This document shows, piece by piece, positions 1 to 7,473 of a stretch of 7,473 bases of DNA. The position numbers and the translations under genes are program-made. Each line of letters begins with the position of its first letter. Position 1 is the first letter of the stretch. The notes below the pieces were generated by a model. That model saw nothing but the letters and a program-made list of their open reading frames with translations. It had not been told where the DNA came from and did no database searches. This DNA is from Pseudomonadota bacterium (GTDB taxonomy: Bacteria > Pseudomonadota > Gammaproteobacteria > Natronospirales > REEB76), in contig JAJYBN010000049.1 in NCBI GenBank assembly GCA_021779005.1, positions 1 through 7,473 of the forward strand, read 5' to 3'.

Positions 1-1
1 T

Positions 2-529
2 TCGGAAGGCGTGCGCAACGCCGATGGCAAATTCCTGGCCGAGGCCGGCACCCGGGATGCCTTCGGGCATGCCCAGCTGGGCGGCGTGGCACCCTATATC
101 GCCAATCTGGTGAAGGACAAGCTCAATTACAAGTATCACTGGGCGGTTTCGGATTACCTGCAGCGCGCCGCACGCCACATTGCCAGCAAGCTGGACGTAG
201 CCCAGTCCTATGCGGTCGGCAAGGCCGCGGTGGAGCTGGCGCTCAAGGGCCGGAACGCAGTCATGCCCACCATCGTGCGCAAGTCTAACCGACCGTACCG
301 CTGGGGCATCGGCGTTGCCAAACTCGCGGATGTGGCCAACCAGGAAAAATTCATGCCGCGTGATTTCATAACCAAGGACGGTTTCGGCATCACCGCCAAG
401 GCAAGGCGTTACCTTGCGCCACTGATCCAGGGCGAGGATTATCCGCCTTACCGGCAGGGACTACCGCAGTATGTACGGCTCAAAAACATCGCAGTGCCGA
501 AAAAACTGAAAACCGAATTTAAAATTTGA
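2..529 (+). CDS. pfp: Pyrophosphate-dependent 6-phosphofructokinase, C-terminal part (5' truncated by window edge)
   Basis: The last ~175 residues of a PPi-PFK, which reversibly phosphorylates fructose 6-phosphate in the cytoplasm with PPi instead of ATP. The frame is open from base 2 and the true start lies outside the window, so the GTG at 11 is an internal valine codon and not a start. Recognition rests on blocks I know from proteobacterial PPi-PFKs: [13 protein letters not shown] near the visible N-terminus, then [20 protein letters not shown], then [19 protein letters not shown]. The nucleotide-binding and catalytic N-terminal half is not visible, so PPi rather than ATP specificity is inferred from overall family resemblance. 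It ends with TGA, and the last ~40 bases are notably A/T-rich for this region, encoding a lysine-rich tail. The next gene, a membrane pyrophosphatase, starts 40 bases downstream on the same strand, which supports the PPi-dependent assignment and an operon. Confidence 0.88.
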   Translation, partial: SEGVRNADGKFLAEAGTRDAFGHAQLGGVAPYIANLVKDKLNYKYHWAVSDYLQRAARHIASKLDVAQSYAVGKAAVELALKGRNAVMPTIVRKSNRPYRWGIGVAKLADVANQEKFMPRDFITKDGFGITAKARRYLAPLIQGEDYPPYRQGLPQYVRLKNIAVPKKLKTEFKI

Positions 530-556
530 TTTTTCGCAACCTAGAACATCACTATT

Positions 557-562
557 GGGAGA
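557..562 (+). promoter_or_regulatory. Shine-Dalgarno site of hppA
   Basis: GGGAGA lies 7 bases before the first of two tandem ATG codons (570 and 573). This decides the start: a TTG at 555 in the same frame overlaps the ribosome-binding site itself and is therefore unlikely to be used. Confidence 0.75.
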
Positions 563-569
563 TTCCTGC

Positions 570-2600
570 ATGATGATCGAATACGGATTATGGTTCGCGC
601 TGGCCTGCGGCGGGCTCGCCATCCTGTACGGCATTCTGGCCGTGGGCTGGGTACTGAAACAGCCTGCCGGCAATGAGCGTATGCGCGAGATCGCCGGCGC
701 GATCCAGGTGGGGGCTAAGGCGTATCTCAACCGCCAGTACCGTACCATCGCCATCGCAGGAGTAGTGCTGTTCCTGCTCATCGGTTTCGTGCTGCACAAC
801 TGGTGGGCCGCCATCGGCTTCGCGATCGGCAGCATCTTCTCCGGTGCCACCGGTTACATCGGCATGAACATCTCGGTGCGTGCCAACGTGCGCACCGCAG
901 AAGCCGCACGCAACGGCGTCAAGGCGGCGCTCAAGGTCGCGTTCCGCGGCGGCGCTATCACCGGCATGCTGGTTGCGGGCTTGGCCCTGCTGGGCGTTTC
1001 CGGTTATTACCTGATCCTGAGCCATACCATCGGCGAGGACGCTGCGCTGCACGCGCTCATCGGTCTGGCCTTCGGCGCATCGCTGATCTCGATCTTCGCG
1101 CGTCTCGGCGGCGGCATCTTCACCAAAGGCGCCGATGTGGGTGCGGATCTGGTGGGCAAAGTGGAAGCCGGCATCCCCGAGGACGACCCACGCAACCCGG
1201 CGGTGATCGCCGACAACGTGGGCGACAATGTGGGCGACTGCGCCGGCATGGCCGCGGATCTGTTTGAGACTTATTGCGTCACCATGGTGGCGACCATGCT
1301 GCTGGGCGGCCTCATGCACAATGTGCTGGGTGAAAACGCGGTCATCTATCCGCTGGCGTTGGGTGGCGTATCCATCATCGCTTCCATCATCGGCACGTTC
1401 TTTGTGCGCGGCAAGGAAGGCGGCAAGATCATGAACGCGCTGTACACCGGCGTGATCGTGGCGGCGCTACTTTCCATAATCGGTTTTTATTTCGTAGGCA
1501 ATTGGTTGATGGCGGATATGCCGCAATATAGTGCGCTCAGCATGTTCGGCGCTGCCGTCGTCGGTCCGGTGCTGACCGTGGTACTGGTGGCCATCACCGA
1601 GTATTACACCGGCACCCAGTTCAAACCGGTGCGTCACATCGCCCAGGCCTCCACCACTGGCCATGCCACCAACATCATCGCCGGACTGGGCGTGTCCATG
1701 CGGGCCACCGCCCTGCCGGTGATCGCCATCTGCATCTGCATCGGCGTGGCCTATGCGTTCGCGGGCCTGTACGGCATCGCCATCGCTGCCGCCACCATGC
1801 TGTCCATGACCGGCGTGATCGTGGCACTGGATGCTTACGGCCCCATCACCGACAACGCCGGCGGCATCGCCGAGATGTCGAACCTGCCGAAGGAAGTGCG
1901 TGCCGTCACTGATCCGCTGGATGCGGTCGGTAACACCACCAAGGCAGTGACCAAGGGTTACGCCATCGGCTCAGCGGCGCTGGCGGCCGTGGTGTTGTTC
2001 GCGGATTACACTCACAATCTCACGGCGCTGGGCAAAGTCTTTGCCTTCGACCTGTCGGATTACCGGGTGATCATCGGCCTGTTCATCGGTGGCATGGTGC
2101 CGTATCTGTTCGGTGCCATGGCCATGGAGGCCGTGGGTCGCGCAGCCGGCTCAGTGGTAAATGAGGTCCGCCGCCAGTTCAAGGAGATCCCCGGCATCAT
2201 GACCGGCAAAGCCAAGCCGGATTACTCGCGTGCCGTGGACATGCTGACCAAGGCGGCCATCAAGGAGATGATCATCCCCTCGCTGCTGCCGATCCTGGTG
2301 CCCATCATCGTGGGAATCTTCCTGGGCGCGCAGGCACTGGGCGGCGTGCTGGTCGGCACCATCGTCACCGGACTGTTCGTGGCCATCTCCATGACCACCG
2401 GCGGCGGCGCCTGGGATAACGCCAAGAAGTACATCGAGGATGGCAACTTCGGTGGCAAGGGTTCCGAAGCCCATAAGGCTGCGGTCACCGGCGACACCGT
2501 CGGCGATCCCTACAAGGACACCGCTGGCCCGGCCATCAACCCGTTGATCAAGATCATCAACATCGTGGCATTATTGATCATCCCGCTGATCGTGAAATAA
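570..2600 (+). CDS. hppA: Membrane-bound proton-translocating pyrophosphatase (H+-PPase), K+-independent type
   Basis: Integral inner-membrane enzyme that hydrolyses PPi to two phosphates and pumps protons out of the cytoplasm (it can in principle run backwards to make PPi). The product is 676 residues from ATG 570, within the normal bacterial range, with many hydrophobic segments across its whole length. Substrate and Mg-binding motifs are intact: [11 protein letters not shown] at residues 189-199, [12 protein letters not shown] at 215-226 followed by DLFETY at 230-235, and the C-terminal [15 protein letters not shown] starting at 641. The block [10 protein letters not shown] (454-463) has Lys458 and Thr461 where K+-dependent enzymes carry small residues, the established signature of the K+-independent proton-pumping subfamily. 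It sits 40 bases after pfp on the same strand and is followed directly by a strong terminator, so it is probably the last gene of a PPi-metabolism operon. ATG 573 is an equally possible start. Confidence 0.96.
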   Translation: MMIEYGLWFALACGGLAILYGILAVGWVLKQPAGNERMREIAGAIQVGAKAYLNRQYRTIAIAGVVLFLLIGFVLHNWWAAIGFAIGSIFSGATGYIGMNISVRANVRTAEAARNGVKAALKVAFRGGAITGMLVAGLALLGVSGYYLILSHTIGEDAALHALIGLAFGASLISIFARLGGGIFTKGADVGADLVGKVEAGIPEDDPRNPAVIADNVGDNVGDCAGMAADLFETYCVTMVATMLLGGLMHNVLGENAVIYPLALGGVSIIASIIGTFFVRGKEGGKIMNALYTGVIVAALLSIIGFYFVGNWLMADMPQYSALSMFGAAVVGPVLTVVLVAITEYYTGTQFKPVRHIAQASTTGHATNIIAGLGVSMRATALPVIAICICIGVAYAFAGLYGIAIAAATMLSMTGVIVALDAYGPITDNAGGIAEMSNLPKEVRAVTDPLDAVGNTTKAVTKGYAIGSAALAAVVLFADYTHNLTALGKVFAFDLSDYRVIIGLFIGGMVPYLFGAMAMEAVGRAAGSVVNEVRRQFKEIPGIMTGKAKPDYSRAVDMLTKAAIKEMIIPSLLPILVPIIVGIFLGAQALGGVLVGTIVTGLFVAISMTTGGGAWDNAKKYIEDGNFGGKGSEAHKAAVTGDTVGDPYKDTAGPAINPLIKIINIVALLIIPLIVK

Positions 2601-2623
2601 GCATAGCGGGACCGGGAGAGACA

Positions 2624-2651
2624 AGCGCCGCCGCAAGGCGGCGCTTTTTTT
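2624..2651 (+). terminator. Rho-independent terminator after hppA
   Basis: A perfect 9-bp stem (AGCGCCGCC at 2624-2632 with GGCGGCGCT at 2637-2645) closed by a GCAA tetraloop of the GNRA class and followed by a T run through 2651. It lies 23 bases past the hppA stop. On the opposite strand the same stem is followed by only a short, mixed T/G/C stretch, so it should work poorly as terminator for the convergent RND gene. No separate hairpin is visible for that gene in 2652-2683. Confidence 0.92.
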
Positions 2652-2683
2652 ATCGGAGCTATGAAAATACAGTCAGGTAATAC

Positions 2684-5600
2684 TTACGATACATCACCGG
2701 CAGTTACCAGATAAAGATGCGTCGAGGTACCACGGCGCGCCCACCAGTCATACACCAGCGGGATTACAAACAGCGTCAGAATGGTGGACGCGAAAGTGCC
2801 GAAGATCAGCGAGATGGCAAGTCCGCCGAACACCGGATCGCTCACCATCACCATGGAGGCCGACATGATCGCGAGCGCCGTCAGCAGTATCGGGCGGAAA
2901 CGCACGGCGCCGGCTTCCATGACCGCTTCGGCCAGTGGCCGTCCGCGTTTCCGGTAATCGAGGATGAAATCGATCAGCAGCAGGGAATTGCGCACCACGA
3001 TGCCGGCCAGCGCGATCACGCCGATCATGGAAGTTGCGGTGAACGGCTGTCCCAGCAGCCAATGTCCCGGGAACACGCCGATGAGGGTGAGCGGGATTGC
3101 GCCCATCACGATCAGCGGCATGAAATAGGACTGGTAATAGGCCGCTAACAGCAGATAGATGAAGATCAACGCCACGATGAAGGCTGATCCCAGGTCCCGG
3201 AACACGTCCAGGGTGAGACGCATCTCGCCACCCCAGTTCAACTGATAGCGCGCAACATCATCGGGAGTCTTGGCAACAAAACCCAGGTTGCCGGCGTGCA
3301 ATACTGTACCGTCGGGCAGCATTTTATTGTTGAGCCTGCCTTGCAGTGACAGCACCGCATTCACCGGACTGCCATACAGGGTCTCGCCACTCACATACAC
3401 CACCGGATGCTGGTCCTTGGTGTAGATGGGTTTCTGCAAGACCTGCTGCTGCACGCTCACCACGCTGCTGAGCGGAACGCTGTGGCCGTTGGCAGCAGTG
3501 ACACGCAGATCGAGTGCCTGGCGGATGAAACTGCGCTCTGCCTGCGGCAGTCGCACCCGCACCGCGACTGGTTCGCGCGCATCATTGGTGTGCAGCATGC
3601 CGATATCGAATCCCGCGAGATAATCATGCAAGGTGCGGGCTACAGCGCTGGCCTGCACGCCGGCCAGGGCCGCGCGTGCCGGTTCCACCACCAGGCGGTA
3701 TTCCTGCATATCGCCGCTGACCGAATCATCCACATTGATCATGCCGTAGGTATGCGCGAATGCCGCGCGCACGTACGCGGCGTTGTTCCGCAGGCGCTGG
3801 TAATCCGGTCCGTAGAGTTCCGCCAGCACCTGCGCGCGCACCGGCGGACCGGGCGGTGTCTCGTACAACTTCACGCGCGCGCCAGGATAATCCGCAGCGA
3901 TAGCTGCCAGTCCTGGTTCAAGTTCTTGCGCGATGCGGTGCGACGGCGGGCGCTGGTCCTTGGGCACCAGGTTCACGCGCATCTGCGCGAAATCATCGCC
4001 GCTGCGGATCACATCGCCGCGTACCAGCGCGGCGAAATCGGGCGGTGCGGGAGTTCCCATGAAGGCCTGGAAATCGCGTACATAGCGCGTATGCGCCAGC
4101 AGTTGCGCCACCCGACGCGTAGCCTCGTCGGTAATAACCAGCGGTGTGCCGGCGGCAGTATCCACCTCCACCAGGAAGGTGCTGGTGTTGTCATCCGGCA
4201 GCATCTTCAGGGTCACTCCGCCCAAGCTCTCGGGTCCGTTAATGCCGCTGGGCCGGATGAACTGCCACAGCGGCATCAACATCACGAGCATCAGCAACAC
4301 GACAACGCCGGCCACGAACAGGCGGCGGCGGCGCGAGGAATCCATCAACGGTTGCATCACGGCCAGATACATGTGCCGCAGACTGTCCCGTTTCTGGTGA
4401 CCAAGTTCCTCCAATGTTGGCGCGCGTACATCGCGCATCACCGTGGCGGCTTTCCCGCGCAGCCAGCGCCACGCCACCCATGGCACCACAATGTAGGCCA
4501 CCGCCAGTGACACCAGCATGGCCACGGGCGCGTTGATCGGGATCGGCCGCATGAACGGGCCCATCATGCCGCTCACGAACGCCATGGGTATGAATGCCAG
4601 GATTACTGCCAGCGTCGCGATGTTAGTGGGCCGTCCGATCTCGTTGGTCGCGAGTATCAGGCGTTCACGGAAGCGCAGCTTGCTGCGCTGGTGCAGGCGC
4701 CGGTGGATGTTCTCGATCACCACGATGGCGTCATCCACCAGCAACCCCAGTGACAGGATCAATGCGAACAGGGTGATGCGGTTTATGGTCTGACCGAGAA
4801 GCCAACCGACGCCCAGCACTACACCCAGCACCAGCGGCACCGTGAGTGTAACGATCGCGGCTTCGCGCCAGCCCAGGAACAACAGCAGAATGATGGCCAC
4901 TGAGATCACCGCGATACCGAGATGTTCGATCAGGGTATTCACGGCCGCGTCGGCCTTGGCGCCGTCATCACGCGTCACGGTGACGCGCACGCCTTCGGGG
5001 ATGGCGCGTAGTTTCAATTCAGCGAGTTTGCCGAGGACCGCATCCGCCAGCGTCACCGCATTGGCGCCCGCGCGCTTGTCGATGCTTAGCGTGACTGCCG
5101 GTTCAAGTGATGTCGAAGACGATGTAGTCGCAGTGCCCGGACCGAATCCAATGTAGGAATACTGCTCGGGCTCCTGAGGTCCATCTACGATACGCGCCAC
5201 ATCTTTCAGGAACACCGGTTTGCCATTCGGCGTACCGATGATCACGTTGCCCACATCATCGGCATCCCCCAGCACACCGGAGACACGCACCGCTGCTTCA
5301 CGATTGCCGTTCACCAGTACGCTGCCGGCCAAGGCCACGTTGGCAGCACCGAGCTGTGCCTCGACAGTATCCAGCGCCAGACCCGTAGATGCGAGTTTAC
5401 CCGCATCGATATAAGCGGTAATGGTGCGCGGCGTGCCCCCCACAATCCGGGTATTACCCACATTCGGCAGCGCGCGCAGCGGTTCCAACAGGCGTGCCGC
5501 CACGTCACGCAGTTGCACCGGCGTCAGCCGCTCGGACCTCAGGGTGCTGGTCACCACCGGCGCATCGTTGATACCGATGGATTTCACCAGCGGATAACTG

Positions 5601-6007
5601 ACGCCTGGCGGCAAGCGGTCGATGTTGCGCGATATCTGGTTATAGAGCTTGACCAGGCTGGTCTCCTCATCCTGGCCCACCTTGAACTGCACCGTGACGA
5701 TACCGGTGTCGTCCACCGCATACCCGTAGGTATGATCCACACCCGGTATCGCCGACATCAGGGCTTCCAGCGGTTTCACCACCTGGTTCAGGACTTCCTG
5801 CGAGTTGGCGCCCGGAAACGAGACCATCACGTTGGCCGCCGGCACCGCGATCTCGGGGTTGTACATGCGCGCGGTGAACAGTACCGCCATCACGCCGAAG
5901 ATCGCCGCCGCCACCATCAACAGCGCGGTGATCTTCGACGTCAGGAACAGCCGCGTCAGCCGCCCGACGGCATTCAGCTTCTCATCGCGGATGACTGCGG
6001 GATTCAC
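2684..6007 (-). CDS. RND-family efflux permease (AcrB/HAE-like inner-membrane subunit)
   Basis: Proton-driven inner-membrane pump, 1107 residues (AcrB is about 1050), with the duplicated RND plan. TM1 is near residues 27-47, followed by a large periplasmic porter domain. TM2-TM6 begin near 363, TM7 lies near 563-584 after an Arg-rich cytoplasmic stretch, a second porter domain follows, and TM8-TM12 start near 940. The TM4 proton-relay aspartates are present (LLVDDAIVVIENIHRR, Asp425 and Asp426), as in drug-exporting HAE pumps and unlike the VDAAIV motif of CusA-type metal pumps. The TM10 lysine of AcrB (Lys940) is replaced by arginine (Arg1006 in GIVVRNSLLLIDF). A Ser/Thr-rich loop follows the YIGFGPG segment in the first porter domain. 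The start is GTG, whose GTGA overlaps the adaptor stop by 4 bases, with a GGATGG at 6017-6022 as possible ribosome site. The pump probably works with the adaptor encoded just upstream. The substrate cannot be read from the sequence. Confidence 0.94.
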   Translation of the reverse strand: MNPAVIRDEKLNAVGRLTRLFLTSKITALLMVAAAIFGVMAVLFTARMYNPEIAVPAANVMVSFPGANSQEVLNQVVKPLEALMSAIPGVDHTYGYAVDDTGIVTVQFKVGQDEETSLVKLYNQISRNIDRLPPGVSYPLVKSIGINDAPVVTSTLRSERLTPVQLRDVAARLLEPLRALPNVGNTRIVGGTPRTITAYIDAGKLASTGLALDTVEAQLGAANVALAGSVLVNGNREAAVRVSGVLGDADDVGNVIIGTPNGKPVFLKDVARIVDGPQEPEQYSYIGFGPGTATTSSSTSLEPAVTLSIDKRAGANAVTLADAVLGKLAELKLRAIPEGVRVTVTRDDGAKADAAVNTLIEHLGIAVISVAIILLLFLGWREAAIVTLTVPLVLGVVLGVGWLLGQTINRITLFALILSLGLLVDDAIVVIENIHRRLHQRSKLRFRERLILATNEIGRPTNIATLAVILAFIPMAFVSGMMGPFMRPIPINAPVAMLVSLAVAYIVVPWVAWRWLRGKAATVMRDVRAPTLEELGHQKRDSLRHMYLAVMQPLMDSSRRRRLFVAGVVVLLMLVMLMPLWQFIRPSGINGPESLGGVTLKMLPDDNTSTFLVEVDTAAGTPLVITDEATRRVAQLLAHTRYVRDFQAFMGTPAPPDFAALVRGDVIRSGDDFAQMRVNLVPKDQRPPSHRIAQELEPGLAAIAADYPGARVKLYETPPGPPVRAQVLAELYGPDYQRLRNNAAYVRAAFAHTYGMINVDDSVSGDMQEYRLVVEPARAALAGVQASAVARTLHDYLAGFDIGMLHTNDAREPVAVRVRLPQAERSFIRQALDLRVTAANGHSVPLSSVVSVQQQVLQKPIYTKDQHPVVYVSGETLYGSPVNAVLSLQGRLNNKMLPDGTVLHAGNLGFVAKTPDDVARYQLNWGGEMRLTLDVFRDLGSAFIVALIFIYLLLAAYYQSYFMPLIVMGAIPLTLIGVFPGHWLLGQPFTATSMIGVIALAGIVVRNSLLLIDFILDYRKRGRPLAEAVMEAGAVRFRPILLTALAIMSASMVMVSDPVFGGLAISLIFGTFASTILTLFVIPLVYDWWARRGTSTHLYLVTAGDVS

Positions 6008-7128
6008 TGTGCATGTCCATCCGCGATCGCTATCAGCGTGCCATTGTCGATGCGCGCATCCGGACGCAGCACGATGCGTTCGCCACCTGCGAGCCCCGAC
6101 TGGATATTAACCTCGTCGCCCTCGGTATCACCGGCACGCACCAGACGGAACTGCGCTTGGCCGGCCGTGTTCACCACGAATACACCGGAAATCCCGGCGC
6201 GCTCAGTGAGTGCCGTTAACGGGATGCGCACCGCAGGCTGCTCACCGACGGGTACATGTACGCGTACATACAGTCCGCTGGTGAGTGTGCTTGCAGCAGG
6301 GATACTCAGGCGTAACAGATGGGTATGGGTCTGGGGATCCGCCGCCGCCACCACTGATTTGAGGTTACCGACATACGAATCCACACCAGCCGAGAATGGC
6401 ACTTTCTGACCTACATGCAATGCGGTATAGATGTCATCCGGCACGTAGCTTTGGACTTCCAGGGTATGCTCGTCCTCCACGACCAGTAACGTCTTGCCGG
6501 GCGTAGTCAGATCACCGGGGTCTACCAGTTTTTCTACCACCACACCGGCGAACGGTGCCACCACATCGGCATAGCCAATCTCTGCGGTAGCCATGTGCAG
6601 GGCGGCTTGTGCTGATTGTAGTTGTGCCTTGGCGGTCTTGTACTGGCGCTGTGCGCCATCCAGCTGCATGCGGCTGACTGCGCCCTTGGGGAACAGGGTC
6701 GCATAGCGCTGGTAGTTGATATCAGCTTCGTCATATACGGCCTGCGCCTGGTTCACGCCTGCCTGCGCCTGTTGCAGGTTGCCGGTCACATCGCTGGTAT
6801 CGATGCTCAACAGATGCTGACCGGCATGCACCGCATCGCCTGCCTGCACCTCCACGCGCCGCACATAACCGGTGAGGCGTGATGAGATTTCTGCGCGCTT
6901 CAGAGAAATGATGGTCCCCGGAACGGTCGCATACACTGGAGCGAGCTGCGACTTGACCACCAGTGTCGCGGTATCGAGTGCCGCGGACTTATCCAGCTTC
7001 CCGTCGGTACGCTCGCCATGACAGGCGGCCAGCAGCAAACCTGCGAACAGCACCAAAAGGGCGCGCCATACACGTGCGGAGTTCGCGAATTTGAATGAGG
7101 TCATAGGGATCGCCATGGTGGGTTGCAT
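6004..7128 (-). CDS. RND efflux periplasmic adaptor (membrane fusion protein, HlyD/AcrA-like lipoprotein)
   Basis: Links the RND permease to an outer-membrane channel. From ATG 7128 the product is 374 residues. An N-terminal signal segment (WRALLVLFAGLLLAAC) ends in an LAAC lipobox, so Cys36 is the predicted lipid anchor. Next come a beta/lipoyl half (ISSRLTGYVRRVEVQAGDAV, from about residue 81), a Gln/Ala-rich coiled-coil hairpin (about 115-175), the second lipoyl half (VVAPFAGVVVEKLVDPGD), and the beta-barrel and membrane-proximal domains. This order is typical of AcrA-type adaptors. The start is uncertain. ATG 7128 is chosen because it lies 4 bases past the repressor stop, suggesting coupled translation. 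ATG 7116 and ATG 7104 are possible, and ATG 7104 gives the most typical signal peptide. GTG 7170 would overlap the repressor and is less likely. No start has a strong Shine-Dalgarno sequence. The stop overlaps the permease start. Confidence 0.9.
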   Translation of the reverse strand: MQPTMAIPMTSFKFANSARVWRALLVLFAGLLLAACHGERTDGKLDKSAALDTATLVVKSQLAPVYATVPGTIISLKRAEISSRLTGYVRRVEVQAGDAVHAGQHLLSIDTSDVTGNLQQAQAGVNQAQAVYDEADINYQRYATLFPKGAVSRMQLDGAQRQYKTAKAQLQSAQAALHMATAEIGYADVVAPFAGVVVEKLVDPGDLTTPGKTLLVVEDEHTLEVQSYVPDDIYTALHVGQKVPFSAGVDSYVGNLKSVVAAADPQTHTHLLRLSIPAASTLTSGLYVRVHVPVGEQPAVRIPLTALTERAGISGVFVVNTAGQAQFRLVRAGDTEGDEVNIQSGLAGGERIVLRPDARIDNGTLIAIADGHAQ

Positions 7129-7132
7129 CCGT

Positions 7133-7435
7133 TTATTTGAGATTGCAGCAATAGTTGTCATACAGCACACGGATCACGCTCATGGCAGGCCCGGGGTTCA
7201 ATCCATAGAACACGGTCTGGCCATCGCGGCGCGTGGACACAAGGCGTTCGCGTCGCAAGACGGCGAGATGCTGGGAGAGCGCCGACTGCGCCAGGGGGAT
7301 CACATCCATCAACTGGCTTACAGACATCTCGCCCTGCACCAGGGTGCAAAGCACCATCAACCGGTGTTCGCTGGCCATGGCACGCAACAGGTTCGCTGCC
7401 TCGTTGGCATGCACAGACATCTGATCCGCATTCAT
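7133..7435 (-). CDS. ArsR-family winged-helix repressor with a BigR/SqrR/HlyU-like cysteine pair
   Basis: Small cytoplasmic DNA-binding regulator, 100 residues from ATG 7435, the usual size for the family. The fold is recognisable: LLRAMASEHRLMVLCTL (helices 1-2), SVSQLMDVIPLAQSALSQHL (residues 38-57, helix-turn-helix with recognition helix), then the wing LVSTRRDGQTVFYGL. The metal-binding ELCVCD-type box of ArsR/SmtB sensors is absent. Instead there are Cys30 and Cys96 (plus Cys97), 66 residues apart, the spacing of the dithiol pair in HlyU, BigR and SqrR. By that precedent it should bind an operator and repress until the cysteines form a disulfide or polysulfide bridge; this is inference. 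It is first in the operon before the adaptor and permease and probably controls them and itself. A GTG at 7456 would add 7 residues but has no convincing ribosome site. Only 38 bases upstream of ATG 7435 are in view, so promoter and operator cannot be judged. Confidence 0.9.
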   Translation of the reverse strand: MNADQMSVHANEAANLLRAMASEHRLMVLCTLVQGEMSVSQLMDVIPLAQSALSQHLAVLRRERLVSTRRDGQTVFYGLNPGPAMSVIRVLYDNYCCNLK

Positions 7436-7473
7436 CTGGATCTTTGTTTTTCGCACAGGCGTGGCAGATTTCC

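Noticed and set aside
526..554. Possible promoter between pfp and hppA (TTGATT at 526-531)
   Set aside because: At 17 bases spacing the -10 position reads TCACTA, which matches the consensus poorly. The A/T-rich patch is more simply the lysine-rich end of pfp.
555..572. TTG at 555 as the hppA start
   Set aside because: It overlaps the GGGAGA ribosome-binding site, which is correctly spaced for ATG 570/573.
588..1319. Open frame on the - strand (243 codons) opposite hppA
   Set aside because: Shadow of the GC-rich hppA coding sequence, rich in Gln, His, Ala and Asp with no domain.
3407..4510. Long open frame on the + strand (367 codons) opposite the RND gene
   Set aside because: It lies wholly antisense to a clear RND permease. 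The translation is rich in His, Arg and Gln with no recognisable domain, as expected for the shadow of a GC-rich gene.
2684..6007. Heavy-metal (CusA/CzcA-type) RND pump, suggested by the neighbouring ArsR-family gene
   Set aside because: The TM4 motif is VDDAIV as in HAE pumps, not the single-Asp VDAAIV of CusA, and the repressor lacks a metal-binding box.
5513..6409. Open frame on the + strand (298 codons) spanning the adaptor-permease junction
   Set aside because: Antisense to two well-supported genes. Its composition is Arg/His-rich and low in complexity, with no family resemblance.
7457..7473. Operator or promoter of the repressor operon
   Set aside because: Too little sequence is in view, and no inverted repeat or -10/-35 pair can be supported.

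Overview
The window is about 7.5 kb of GC-rich, densely coding bacterial DNA. It looks like the chromosome of a proteobacterium. A gammaproteobacterium or betaproteobacterium with chemolithotrophic or methylotrophic habits would fit the gene content, but the sequence alone does not fix the taxon. No RNA genes, insertion sequences, CRISPR arrays or phage genes were seen. No gap between genes exceeds about 85 bases.

Left block (+ strand, 2-2600): the 3' end of a pyrophosphate-dependent 6-phosphofructokinase gene (pfp) is followed 40 bases later by a complete membrane-bound proton-pumping pyrophosphatase gene (hppA). Both enzymes act on PPi. One uses it as phosphoryl donor in glycolysis, or regenerates it in the reverse direction; the other couples its hydrolysis to the membrane proton gradient. 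The pair looks like a PPi-energy operon. It ends at a strong intrinsic terminator (2624-2651).

Right block (- strand, 7435 down to 2684): a compact three-gene operon read towards the left block. It encodes an ArsR-family repressor, a lipoprotein periplasmic adaptor (MFP/HlyD-like), and a 1107-residue RND inner-membrane efflux permease. The junctions are a 4-base gap and then a 4-base overlap, so translation is probably coupled. No outer-membrane channel gene is visible, so the pump would borrow a TolC-type protein from elsewhere or from outside the window.

The most interesting signal is in the ArsR repressor. It lacks the classic metal-binding box and carries two cysteines 66 residues apart, the spacing found in the dithiol sensors BigR, SqrR and HlyU. 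This suggests an RND pump controlled by a redox or reactive-sulfur switch rather than by arsenic or another metal. I see no wholly new system. The novelty, if any, is this regulator-pump pairing and the substrate of the pump.
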